A stretch of DNA of 64,000 nucleotides from Streptomyces sp. NBC_00247 (GCF_036188265.1 NZ_CP108093.1:806001-870000), one strand, 5' to 3'; shown: positions 46,294 through 54,595, numbered from the stretch's first letter. Notes: a model not told the origin generated them from the sequence alone. Made by a program: numbers and translations.

Positions 46294-48273
46294 TCAGAAG
46301 CCCTGGACCCGCAACGCAGTACTCTCCGCGGGCATGAACCCCCCGGCTTGCCCATCCTGCGCCGCCTCCGCATAGGCCGGCGCGGGTACCTGCTCGGTGT
46401 TCAGCACGGCGTAGACGTCGGTGAGCATCCCGGCCAGGTCCTCCATCAGACCCAGTTGCAGCCGGCCCCAGCCGACCTCGTCATCGTCAAGCAGGTGGTA
46501 ACGGCCGGTGTGGGCGCGAAATACCTCTCCCACCATGCGCTGGTGCTGCTCCGCCTGCTTCTTGTTGTTCCGGCCGACGTTGTCGTGCGCCGTCTCCAGC
46601 CGCATGGTGTGGATCCGGAAGAGGCGGCCGTCCCAGATGATGTCGGCAACGCCCGGGATGGGGTAGGAGCCCCTGTCCTGCGGCGAGTTGAGGGCGCTTT
46701 CCTGCTGCTCGTAGAAGACCTTGTGCACGTCGAGTACCCAGGCCGCGAAGGCCGCGCGGTCGCGGACCGGTTGGCCCGTGTGGTGCAGGGCCCGGGTGTC
46801 GTTGGTTTGCCGGTAGAGCGGTCGGCCGATGCGCCGACGGGACGCGTCGACACACGACGAGTACAACAGGCTGATCTTCTCCGCCAGTTCACCGCGCCTG
46901 GCGTCGGTGGCCGTGGCAGCGCTCAGGCTGAGAGCAGACCCGATCTCGGGCTGCGGCTCGGGCAGCCGCCCAGGCTGCGGATGGCCCACCGTCCGGGTGA
47001 CCCCGGCGCCCAACTCGCCGAAGTATTCCATCAGTACATCGGTGCCGCCAATGCGGGTCGGGTCGCCGCCACCCACGTCCACCAAGTGGCGCAGCAGCAC
47101 GTGGTTGGGGACGATGCTGACATGCGGCTCACCGTCGCTGCGCCGGTGGTGGCGCTCCCACCACGGCCAGAAGGTAGCCTCGGCGCTGACCCCCACGGCG
47201 TGCAGGCGGATGCCGAGCGAGCCGTTCAGCTCCTCCATCAGCGACACCGGGTCCGCAGTTGCCGCCAGCATCTCGCCAGTCGCGTCCACGCCTTTCTCCA
47301 CCCAGTCGGCGCCGTCGCTGACGAGCACCACCAAGCGCTCGTTGTGCGGATTGCCGTAGCGGTGCAGCAGCTCCGAGGCATGGTGCAGCGCCTGGCCGAT
47401 GTCGGTGCCCGCCGACTCCGGCTTGAGCAGGCCCACCGCGGCGCGGAACTCCTCGATGGTGGACTCGTCGCCGAGGTCGGCCATCCCACCGGAACGCGGG
47501 AACACCGGGACGGAGCTCTTCGTGAAGCGGACCAGCGCCAGCCGGGTGGGCCGACCGCCCGAGGACAGCCGGACGTCGGCCATCTCGTGCAGCGCGTGCT
47601 TGAGCGCGTGCATCCGGGTCACGTACCGCTGCGCACGACCGCCGAAGCGCCCGACGTCCCTGTCGTCCAGCACGTCATCCCAGGACATCGAGCCGCTGCA
47701 GTCGGCGAGGATCACCACGTCCACGCCGGTCCTGTTTCCCGGCAGGAACAGGTGCAAGGTGGTGGCAGCGCCGATCCGCAGGAGTCCGGTCAGCGGTTCG
47801 CCCGAGCCGTCGGCAACGCTGCGCACCCGGTAGGGCACGCCGTCCACGTACAACCAGGTGGCCTCGCGCGCCTCGGGTTCGTGCCGGAAGACCTGGCCAT
47901 CCAGAGCGGAGGAGCCGCGCAGTTGTCTTACCGAGACCTCCGGAGGGGCGTCGGCAGCGGACTCCAGCACGACCGAGTCCGCGAAAGTGGCAGGCCGTTC
48001 GAGCAGCAGCCAGTCCTCGCCGGCAGCGCCGGAAAGGCCCGTTGCCCGGGCCAGGTCCTCGTGCACGGCCACCACACCCGTCGGCAGATCGGGTGTCGGA
48101 ACCATCCGCACGGCCGAACCGCGTCGCTCGTCGCCGTGCGCGGGTAGCAGCAAGCCCGTGCACTCGGCGGTCATGTCGGCCGCCGAGACACCGACCCGGT
48201 TGTCCGTGACCAGCCCATCGCCGGCGACGATCACCAGCCGCGTACCGTGGACGCGGCCCAGAAGGACCCTCAT
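46294..48273 (-). CDS. vWA-domain protein with Cdc48-N-like N-terminus
   Basis: A 659-residue soluble protein. Residues ~20-165 show the alternating strand pattern of a double-psi barrel/Cdc48 N-type domain (GSAVRMVPTPDLPTGVVAV, HEDLARATGL, WLLLERP). Residues ~184-400 form a von Willebrand A domain with an intact MIDAS: DCSGSMS at 191-197, Thr290 in AGTDIGQAL and Asp320 in LVSDGADW. The C-terminal third, with EVFRAHTGRYHLLDDDEVGWGRLQLGLMEDLAGML, is unrecognised. It is the last gene of a tight operon and overlaps its neighbour in ATGA. It probably scaffolds a metal-dependent complex; no AAA ATPase is nearby. Confidence 0.85.
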   Translation of the reverse strand: MRVLLGRVHGTRLVIVAGDGLVTDNRVGVSAADMTAECTGLLLPAHGDERRGSAVRMVPTPDLPTGVVAVHEDLARATGLSGAAGEDWLLLERPATFADSVVLESAADAPPEVSVRQLRGSSALDGQVFRHEPEAREATWLYVDGVPYRVRSVADGSGEPLTGLLRIGAATTLHLFLPGNRTGVDVVILADCSGSMSWDDVLDDRDVGRFGGRAQRYVTRMHALKHALHEMADVRLSSGGRPTRLALVRFTKSSVPVFPRSGGMADLGDESTIEEFRAAVGLLKPESAGTDIGQALHHASELLHRYGNPHNERLVVLVSDGADWVEKGVDATGEMLAATADPVSLMEELNGSLGIRLHAVGVSAEATFWPWWERHHRRSDGEPHVSIVPNHVLLRHLVDVGGGDPTRIGGTDVLMEYFGELGAGVTRTVGHPQPGRLPEPQPEIGSALSLSAATATDARRGELAEKISLLYSSCVDASRRRIGRPLYRQTNDTRALHHTGQPVRDRAAFAAWVLDVHKVFYEQQESALNSPQDRGSYPIPGVADIIWDGRLFRIHTMRLETAHDNVGRNNKKQAEQHQRMVGEVFRAHTGRYHLLDDDEVGWGRLQLGLMEDLAGMLTDVYAVLNTEQVPAPAYAEAAQDGQAGGFMPAESTALRVQGF

Positions 48274-49538
48274 CGCTTCTCCACCTTCAACGTGACACCC
48301 AGCCGGGCGCCGAGGTCGCGGATACCCGAGCCGCCGCGCCCGATGAACAACCCGGCCACATCCGGCGGCACCCTGACGTAGAGGGTGTTCGCCTTGGGCC
48401 GGAAGTCCGAGAAGGAGAGCCGTTCGGCGAGCTGACCTCTGCCGTCGGCGATCAGCATGCGCAGCAGGGTCTCGTAGTGCCGGCGGCCCACCTCCCGATC
48501 GCCCCGGAAAACGGTCAGATCCTGCTGGCGCACACGGGCGTGCGCGTCCAGCAGGGTAGCCATCGCCGCGCCACCGCCGGTGCCGTCGAGCGTGGCCCGC
48601 AGCCGGGTGAACAGCGCGTCGATGACGCCCATGTCCAGCGCCTCGTCACGTACGTGAATCAGGATGTGACGCACGACGGACAGGCGCGGGAGCAGTGCCG
48701 GGCCGATCGCGCGCGACCGACGGCGCAGGGCCGTGGCGGCAACGATCTGGAAGACGGTGTCCTCCCGTGACATGCGGCGCAGCCCGGTCAGGTGAGTCGG
48801 GCACAGGGCGAGCCCGCGCTTGTGAGGTCCATAGATCTGCCATCTCCCGGCGTGCACGGCGCAAACCCGGTGCGGGCAGGACTCGCCCGCGGCGCGCACA
48901 TACTCACAGCGCAGGTAGCCGGTCTGCCCGCACCGCGGCGCCACGCACGTCGGGAAGCGGTCGTCGAAGCAGTGCCGGCAGTAGGAGGTACGGGCGTCAC
49001 CCGGGTGCGGGACTTGGTGAGCGGAGCACCACGCCTGACGGTTCCTGCAGCGGGCACCGTCGCACCAGAATTCGCCGGGCCGGCCGCACGCAGGGCAGGC
49101 AGGGGCGTGGTCGGGGCATACCGTGCGGAAGGCGCCTTCCAGGAGAATCACATGCCGGTCGCAGAGCCGGGTACCGCCCTCCTTGCGCGTCTCTTCGTTG
49201 CAGACGTGGCACTGGAAGGGCCCGTACGTGCGAGTGCCCGCGGTGACGCAGGGCCCACACGTGTACCGGACGCGCGCGGTCTCAAGGATGCCGCGGACAG
49301 CGAACTCCGTAGCCGAGCTGAAAGCGTCGGGATTGCCCACCGGGTCGAGCAGTTGGAGCGTGAGCGCGCCGCGGTCGCCCAGGTCCAGCCGCAGACTCCG
49401 GTGCTCGCGCGGGTCGACGCGGAGCAGGTGCGGTTCGATCAGCTGCCAGAGAGCCAGGTAGGCGTCTGCGTCCGGCAGAGGCTCGCGGTATGCGCGCACG
49501 TCAAGGCTGACGGGCACAGGGTGTGCTGGGTCGCTCAT
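48270..49538 (-). CDS. Cys/His-rich zinc-binding protein with C-terminal KH domain
   Basis: A 422-residue protein. After a ~90-residue front domain, residues 94-250 contain 19 cysteines in CxxC and CxxH groups (C94/C97, C110/C113, CDRH at 126, CPDH at 141, C148/C151, CSAH at 171, C187/C190, CAVH at 226, CPTH at 246), suggesting several zinc-bound treble-clef or RING-like units. Residues ~385-422 form a KH-like domain (LYVRVPPDVAGLFIGRGGSGIRDLGARLGVTLKVEK) with the GxxG loop GRGG, so it may bind RNA or ssDNA. It overlaps the genes on either side by ATGA. I know no named family with this layout. Confidence 0.8.
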   Translation of the reverse strand: MSDPAHPVPVSLDVRAYREPLPDADAYLALWQLIEPHLLRVDPREHRSLRLDLGDRGALTLQLLDPVGNPDAFSSATEFAVRGILETARVRYTCGPCVTAGTRTYGPFQCHVCNEETRKEGGTRLCDRHVILLEGAFRTVCPDHAPACPACGRPGEFWCDGARCRNRQAWCSAHQVPHPGDARTSYCRHCFDDRFPTCVAPRCGQTGYLRCEYVRAAGESCPHRVCAVHAGRWQIYGPHKRGLALCPTHLTGLRRMSREDTVFQIVAATALRRRSRAIGPALLPRLSVVRHILIHVRDEALDMGVIDALFTRLRATLDGTGGGAAMATLLDAHARVRQQDLTVFRGDREVGRRHYETLLRMLIADGRGQLAERLSFSDFRPKANTLYVRVPPDVAGLFIGRGGSGIRDLGARLGVTLKVEKR

Positions 49539-51517
49539 CGGGCAGCCTCCTCGTCCGCACGCCGACCACGGATGTCTGGTTCCTGCTGGTTCGAGAGGGG
49601 CTCGTGATGCGCAGGTGATTCGTCGTCCGCCGGCGGCTCGTCGCCTCCCCGGACCGGTGCGGTGCGACTCCCGGCGATGTCGACCACCAGCATTTCCGAC
49701 TTGGCACGCTGGCCTCGCTCCGAACGGTAGACCGTGGATGCCAGGGTCACCACCGCCAGCCCTTCCGGGCGATGGTGGGCGCAGTGCCGCACCGAGGCGT
49801 TCAGGTCGAGCTTGTCGGAAAGCGGGACGTCGCAGGCCAGGAGCGCGACACCGTACCGACGGGCCAAGGCAACGGCCTGCACTGCCGCCTCGCTGTCCCA
49901 GTTGAAGCGTGCGTCGTCGGCGGTGACGGTCTGCCGCCTCGGCGGGCGCAGGGAGCGGCGGATCTCGCGGGCCCGGGCGTGGTTGCGCAACTCCCGGTCC
50001 AGATCACCGCCGCCTCCGCCGGTGAGGTGCTCGCGTACCACCGCGAACGCCGCGGCACCGGACGGGTTGTCGGCCCGTTCCAGGGCGGTGAGAAGCGTGG
50101 CGGCAGTCCGGGGAGCTGTGGCACGACTCTGAGGAGGCTGCCCCGGGCGGCGCTTGGCCGGGCGGCCGATGGAGTCGCTCGCATCGCGCCGGTCCCTCGG
50201 CCGCTCCCTTCTGGCGGGCTGCGCGGGGGTGTTCCAGGCCAGCGGCTGCTCCCACTCCAGCGCGAGGAGAGAGGTCGAGCCGGGGGCGAGACTGCGGGCC
50301 AGCGCGGCCACATGGTCGGTGAGCAACCAGTCAGCGTCGGCCAGCCGGTCGGCGACCTGCCGGCCGTGCAATTCGGCGGGCGTGGTGCGGCGCCAGAACG
50401 CCACGAGGTCGTTCTCGTTGCAGGCGGCCAGCGAATGCGTGTCCTGGAGGGCCAAGCCGACCAGCAGCGGGGCGACCTCGGTGAACCCGACGTCCATGGC
50501 CCGGAACTCCGGCGTCAGGTCTTTCAGTAGCTCCAGGCACACGTGGTGCGCCTTGCGAACCTTGGCCGGCGGTTTGGTCTTCGCCCGGTCTGCGGTGGCA
50601 CGCTGCCCGCCGTCTCTGCCTGCCCCGGACCCGCCCCGCCCCTGCCGGTTCGCCGGACCGGGCTCGACGTTGAAGGAGGCGGCCAAGCCGTGGGCTATGG
50701 CTCGGGAGCGATTGGAGTCGACGATCTGCTGCGGCAGGGCGGGGACCCGCCGCCCCTCCCGCTCGAACCGGCGGGCCCGGATGGCCAGGGCCTGCACGAG
50801 CAGGGCATGCGCCATCGTGTCAGCCACAAGGATCTGGGCGTCGAACATCCGCAACGTGACCGCGGGGAAACCGTCGTCACTCCCTCCCAGGGGGTCCACG
50901 TCCATCAGGTCCAGTCGGGTCACCCCCTCGTCACGGCTCAAGGAGGCGATTAATCGCTCCAGATGGACGGGCGAGGCGGAGTGCAGGTACCGGGTGGTGA
51001 GCTGGTCCGTCACCTCGGCCAGTCGGCGTGACCCCTGGCCGCCGGCGGTGTGCGGGCCGTACGCGCTCCGTCCGGTCAAAGCGATCAGCGCTGCCGAATG
51101 CTGCCGGAAGAGGTTGGTGCACAGCTCCCGCTGGACGTCACTGTGCACCTCGACGTCGTACTCGTCGCCGGTCAGCCAGGCGGACGTGGGCGGGCCGCCG
51201 GGCACGTATCCCGAGGGGAGGAGTACCCCGCCACGGCGCCGTACCTCAGTAGCGAGAGCCGCAGTGGCACGGGCGAGCGAGCGAGCGATTCGCGCCCGGG
51301 TCACAGGTGTGCTCAGGGAGACGGGACCCGAGTCGAGCCACACCCGACCGGCCCCGGCCGGCTGCACTTCACCGCGGACGACGGGTGCCTGCCGCTCCGT
51401 CGTCAGAGGCCGTCCGAGCAGCGGCCTCATGACCTCCGCAGGGTCCTCGCCGGCGATCACGTAGCCCTTGCGGATGCGCTGGCGCAACGCGCCATCGCGG
51501 TACAAACCCACCAGCAC
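49535..51517 (-). CDS. Large protein with GCS2/carboxylate-amine-ligase-like region
   Basis: A 660-residue protein. Residues ~115-285 recall the glutamate-cysteine ligase 2 fold: WLTGDEYDVEVHSD, FPAVTLRMFDAQILVADTMAHALLVQALAI (like the 'E/R-x-DxxPTVxD' strand and helix) and VDSNRSRAIAHGLAASF (like the 'ENxWxAxxxGL' helix). If active it would form an amide bond using ATP. Residues 290-500 are helical and Arg/Pro-rich. The final ~150 residues (YGVALLACDVPLSDKLDLNASV, GLAVVTLASTVYRSERGQRAKSEMLVVDI) form an unrecognised alpha/beta domain. The GTG at 51517 follows AAGGAAG. A TTA codon lies at 50951-50953. Confidence 0.75.
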   Translation of the reverse strand: MLVGLYRDGALRQRIRKGYVIAGEDPAEVMRPLLGRPLTTERQAPVVRGEVQPAGAGRVWLDSGPVSLSTPVTRARIARSLARATAALATEVRRRGGVLLPSGYVPGGPPTSAWLTGDEYDVEVHSDVQRELCTNLFRQHSAALIALTGRSAYGPHTAGGQGSRRLAEVTDQLTTRYLHSASPVHLERLIASLSRDEGVTRLDLMDVDPLGGSDDGFPAVTLRMFDAQILVADTMAHALLVQALAIRARRFEREGRRVPALPQQIVDSNRSRAIAHGLAASFNVEPGPANRQGRGGSGAGRDGGQRATADRAKTKPPAKVRKAHHVCLELLKDLTPEFRAMDVGFTEVAPLLVGLALQDTHSLAACNENDLVAFWRRTTPAELHGRQVADRLADADWLLTDHVAALARSLAPGSTSLLALEWEQPLAWNTPAQPARRERPRDRRDASDSIGRPAKRRPGQPPQSRATAPRTAATLLTALERADNPSGAAAFAVVREHLTGGGGGDLDRELRNHARAREIRRSLRPPRRQTVTADDARFNWDSEAAVQAVALARRYGVALLACDVPLSDKLDLNASVRHCAHHRPEGLAVVTLASTVYRSERGQRAKSEMLVVDIAGSRTAPVRGGDEPPADDESPAHHEPLSNQQEPDIRGRRADEEAAR

Positions 51518-51573
51518 AGGCGGCTTCCTTTCTCATGTACGGTGTCCGGATCTCACGTGTGGTGTCCGGGCAG

Positions 51574-52917
51574 CTACGCGCCGGAGGCTCCGCCCTGTGA
51601 AGTCGGCCCGTCACGGGGCTCGGTTCGCCGACGGGTGCGGGAGCTGCCGCGGAGAGCGCGGAGCATGCCACGGAGCGGGGGGACCAGTGCGAGGGCGGCG
51701 CCGGCCAGCAACACCGAGAGTCCGGTGGCCCAAAGGAACGCGCCACTGCTGCTGCCGACTGCCAGTGCGGCGCCACCATAGACCAGCGAGAACGGCACGC
51801 CCAGCACCGTGACAATGCCGAGCGCCGCGTTCACGGCGCGGGCGGTCGATGCCTCCACAACGCGGGTGCAGACGGCCAGGTCGTCTACCACGCGGGCGCG
51901 CAACTCGGTCAGCCGGTGCTGCTCGCGGTAGGCGGCCAGCAACTCGTTGCCCTTTCCCCGCACGGTGACGTGATCGGCACCCAGCACACTGCGGAAATCG
52001 ATCAATTGGCGCTCCAGCGTCGCGATCGCGGACGAATCCAACCGGTGGGACCGGATCGCCGCCACCCGCTCCGTCAGATCGCCCAACGCCTTCATCTGGA
52101 GCCTGCCCAGCAGGAAGGCGTCCAGGTAGATACTGTGCACATGCGTGCGGGCCAGCCGGTGGAAGGAACCGCGATCCTCCGGGTCCGCCGTCGTGCCGAG
52201 GAAGGCCGCACCGTCCCGCAGCACCAACGCCTGCCAGTCGGCGGAGAAGCGGACTCGGCCGCGGAAGGAGTCAGCGTGCTCCTCAGGGTCCGGCGGATAC
52301 CGGTCCACCGGGGTAGCCGCAGCAAGTAGCCACAGCCATTGGTCTCTGGCTCCCCAGGCGCTGTAAGCGGCTGGCATCACCTCCGGCCAGGGCCCTTCGG
52401 AGCGGGTCAGGTGGACCAGCGTCCAGCAGCGCCGGAACCCCTTCGCGACGCCCGTTCCCGCAGGCAGTAAAGCCTCGATCGCCTCGCGGTTGGATCTCCC
52501 GTGCTCGGACGCCGAAAGGTCGGTCAACCCTTCGAGTTCGGTGAGCGGATCGGCGCCGAAGCGTACATGGAGCACAGCGAGCCCGTCGCCCTCGCTGAAC
52601 TCCGTTGGCACCCGCACTACTTCAACCGCGAGGACCTGCGTTCTGCCGATCCGTCCGGAAACTCGTCGGGACCAGCGTGCGGACTGGCCCGGCGCCCCGT
52701 ACAGTGCCTCCGCCACGCGGTGCTCGAAATACCCGAGCCTGACCTCCCGTCCGGCAAGGACCACGTCGCTCCCGTCCACCGGACCCGCCCCCGTGATTAC
52801 GGCTAATGGCCCTGCTTCCCACCCGGTCTTCCCGCCCGCTGCCACCCCCGTGACGTCCACAACAAGGCATCCGGTCCCTACGAACGAAGCCAACGCCCCA
52901 CTCTCCCCCCAGCCCAC
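51574..52917 (-). CDS. CorA-like two-helix membrane protein
   Basis: A 447-residue protein. The N-terminal ~270 residues are soluble (SFVGTGCLVVDVTGV, GPLAVITGAG, YAVxxWxxxD-like aromatic patches), then a long helical/coiled segment (LGRLQMKALGDLTERVAAIRSH, AYREQHRLTELRARVVDDLAVCTRVVEASTARAVNAALG) runs into two transmembrane helices near the C-terminus and a basic tail. The arrangement is that of CorA-type proteins, but the GMN loop is absent. The GTG at 52917 is preferred (GGAG upstream); codons before it are not host-like. A TTA codon lies at 52804-52806. It is the first gene of the operon, 56 bp before the ligase-like gene. Confidence 0.75.
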   Translation of the reverse strand: MGWGESGALASFVGTGCLVVDVTGVAAGGKTGWEAGPLAVITGAGPVDGSDVVLAGREVRLGYFEHRVAEALYGAPGQSARWSRRVSGRIGRTQVLAVEVVRVPTEFSEGDGLAVLHVRFGADPLTELEGLTDLSASEHGRSNREAIEALLPAGTGVAKGFRRCWTLVHLTRSEGPWPEVMPAAYSAWGARDQWLWLLAAATPVDRYPPDPEEHADSFRGRVRFSADWQALVLRDGAAFLGTTADPEDRGSFHRLARTHVHSIYLDAFLLGRLQMKALGDLTERVAAIRSHRLDSSAIATLERQLIDFRSVLGADHVTVRGKGNELLAAYREQHRLTELRARVVDDLAVCTRVVEASTARAVNAALGIVTVLGVPFSLVYGGAALAVGSSSGAFLWATGLSVLLAGAALALVPPLRGMLRALRGSSRTRRRTEPRDGPTSQGGASGA

Positions 52918-53141
52918 CGTGGTTGCTCCGTATTGTTCCCCAGCGCCCCCGCCCGCGCGTCTCTTTCCCGAACCCCGCCTTGCCCTGTAAGTACGCGGGC
53001 CTGGTAGCGGATGGAAGAGGCCGTCCTCCCCGGTCAAGAGGGATCGTCAAGGCCCCGGCCGGAGTACTGGCGGTGCCCGTCCTGCGAGCAGGTCACCCAG
53101 CCCAAGTCGGTGGACGCCCGTGAAGACTCCAGCCGCCCCTG

Positions 53142-53303
53142 TCAGTCGCACCACCGTCCCGGAGGGCGCGGAGGCCCGTCGAGACGAGGAAGTTCCCGCT
53201 CGTCCGGCGTCGGTCGAGGCACTCTGGACCGGGGCCGCCCGTCCAACCTGTCGTAGACACGCTGCCGATCGGCGGCAGACATCTCGGCGAGCGCCGACGC
53301 CAT
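53142..53303 (-). pseudogene. Truncated coding fragment
   Basis: The minus-strand frame reads MASALAEMSAADRQRVYDRLDG then a Pro/Arg-rich tail, 53 codons with good third-position GC in its first half, ending at TGA (53142-53144). Upstream it is interrupted by an IS701-type end at 53337. It looks like the C-terminal end of a protein whose front was lost. The family is not recognised. Confidence 0.3.
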
Positions 53304-53336
53304 GTCATGGACCAACGCGGCATGCGAGTCACACTT

Positions 53337-53370
53337 CGTCGTAGATCGTGATCTTCATGCCCGAGTGGCT
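53337..53370 (-). mobile_element. IS701-type right-end fragment
   Basis: The reverse complement of this stretch (AGCCACTC, one mismatch, then GGCATGAAGATCACGATC and TACGACG) matches the end of the transposase gene and right terminus of the element copy ending at 55476. Only the terminal ~35 bp are present. Confidence 0.75.
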
Positions 53371-53434
53371 CGCAGTAGGGTCCAGAGCGCGTGTTTCGAG
53401 GACGCGGCGGAAGTCGGCGTCGTGCTTGCCACTT

Positions 53435-54049
53435 TCAGCGGATGCTGTCGGCCGGTGTCGAGCGAGTGTCCGTGCCCTGTCTGACCAGGACGACCAGTCG
53501 CTCTGCTTGAGTGGCGTCGGTGGTGGTCAGGGCGATCCCGTTGGCCAGGGCAAGTAGTTCCGATGCGTTGAGGTCGGCGCGGACAGCACCGGCGCTTTGC
53601 GCCCGGGTCAGCAGTGCGGACGCGGCTGTGTGCATCGACTGGTGCCAGCGGTCGAACAGCGCCGATCGCTGACCGGTGCGGTCATCGGTGATCGACAGCG
53701 CCAGTTCCCGCTTGGCTGCCACGTGTGCGATGAAATCCTGAAGCCAGGCGAAGAGGGCGTCGCCGGGAGGATCCTCGGCCAGTAGGGACTGGCTCCGGGC
53801 GCAGAGCTCGGCCACTTCCTCGGAGTAGACGGCGATGATCAGTTCGCGACGCGTCGGGAAGTGCCGATACATGGTGGCGTTACCGACGCCGGCCCGGCGG
53901 GCGATGTCGTCAAGCGGGGCGTCGACGCCGTGGTCGTGGAAGATATCTCTGGCCGCGGCCACGAGCAGGTCGTAGTTGCGCTGGGCGTCCGCGCGACGAC
54001 GACGCTGGGGTTCCGAACGCGGCGCAGGTCCGGCGCTCTGCGATGGCAT
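53435..54049 (-). CDS. TetR-family transcriptional regulator
   Basis: A 204-residue regulator with an N-terminal HTH at residues ~20-65 (YDLLVAAARDIFHDHGVDAPLDDIARRAGVGNATMYRHFPTRRELIIAVY) and an all-helical ligand domain. GGAGG precedes the ATG at 54049. It is divergent from an NTF2-like gene, with two GGGGA-N2-TCCCC palindromes between them, so it probably represses both. Confidence 0.92.
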   Translation of the reverse strand: MPSQSAGPAPRSEPQRRRRADAQRNYDLLVAAARDIFHDHGVDAPLDDIARRAGVGNATMYRHFPTRRELIIAVYSEEVAELCARSQSLLAEDPPGDALFAWLQDFIAHVAAKRELALSITDDRTGQRSALFDRWHQSMHTAASALLTRAQSAGAVRADLNASELLALANGIALTTTDATQAERLVVLVRQGTDTRSTPADSIR

Positions 54050-54066
54050 GACCCTCCTTGTTAATC

Positions 54067-54078
54067 GGGGACTTCCCC
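54067..54078. promoter_or_regulatory. TetR operator candidate 1
   Basis: GGGGACTTCCCC consists of 5-bp arms around a two-base centre, immediately upstream of the TetR ribosome binding site. It shares its GGGGA-N2-TCCCC core with the longer palindrome at 54096. Confidence 0.55.
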
Positions 54079-54095
54079 GGTTACGGTAGCCGAAC

Positions 54096-54125
54096 GCGGC
54101 AAGTGGGGAACTCCCCACTTGCCGC
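54096..54125. promoter_or_regulatory. TetR operator candidate 2
   Basis: A 30-bp palindrome with 14-bp perfect arms around an AC centre (core AAGTGGGGAACTCCCCACTT), 29 bp before the start of the NTF2-like gene. The length and symmetry are typical of TetR operators. It could also form a hairpin in the leader RNA. Confidence 0.65.
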
Positions 54126-54153
54126 CTCGTATTCCCACCAGAGGAGATGCCGC

Positions 54154-54576
54154 ATGCCGCAGGGGACAAAAGGCACCGCGCACCCGGGACCGGGAGAGAT
54201 TCACCGGCGCATCGTCGAGAGCTACGCGCAGATCCTGGAAGGCCGGCTCGAAGACGCCCTGGAACTGATCGACCCCGAAGTCGTCGACCACCGGGGAGGC
54301 ACCCAAGGCGATCACCGGGGACGCGACGCCTGGCGACAGAAGTGGGAGCGGATGAGCGCGGGCAGCGCGTTCCACGACGTCTCCGTGACGATTGAGCAGA
54401 ACATCGTCTCCGGCGACACCTCCGTCAACCGGTACACCAGCAGGGGCACCCACACGGACTCCGACCGACGCTACGAAGTCCTCAGCATGGACATGGTCCG
54501 CGTCCGCAACGGCCGAATCGTCGAGCACTGGGCCCTGCGCGACGCCGATGCGATGCGCGACCAGTTGGGCCTGTGA
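54154..54576 (+). CDS. NTF2/SnoaL-like polyketide-cyclase-type protein
   Basis: A 140-residue protein: EIHRRIVESYAQILEGRLEDALELIDPEVVDHRGG is the standard SnoaL-like opening and YEVLSMDMVRVRNGRIVEHWALRDADAMRDQLG the ending. Proteins of this type are cyclases, isomerases or small-molecule sensors. GAGGAG lies seven bases before the ATG at 54154. It is the probable target of the divergent TetR regulator. Confidence 0.85.
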   Translation: MPQGTKGTAHPGPGEIHRRIVESYAQILEGRLEDALELIDPEVVDHRGGTQGDHRGRDAWRQKWERMSAGSAFHDVSVTIEQNIVSGDTSVNRYTSRGTHTDSDRRYEVLSMDMVRVRNGRIVEHWALRDADAMRDQLGL

Positions 54577-54595
54577 AAGAACCTCCTGCCTCTTG

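Larger units (their letters stand above)
52918..53434. other. Region upstream of the four-gene operon
   Basis: This 517-bp stretch should contain the operon promoter, but no -10/-35 pair stands out. On the plus strand, 53065-53155 encodes a short zinc-ribbon-like run (WRCPSCEQVT then CQSH) with host-like codons but no sensible continuation. On the minus strand a truncated coding fragment and an IS end occupy 53142-53370. The stretch looks like a junction of broken sequences. Confidence 0.5.

Noticed and set aside
46294..48273. vWA gene as part of a MoxR/vWA or tellurite-resistance system
   Set aside because: No AAA ATPase, TerD or phosphatase gene is adjacent; the neighbours are of different types.
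51574..52917. Membrane protein as a true CorA magnesium channel
   Set aside because: The two C-terminal helices fit but the GMN selectivity loop is absent and the soluble part is unlike CorA.
51574..53037. TTG at 53037 as start of the CorA-like protein
   Set aside because: The 40 extra codons include many unlike host use (CTA, CCA, AGG, AGA, CAA) and lack a proper ribosome binding site.
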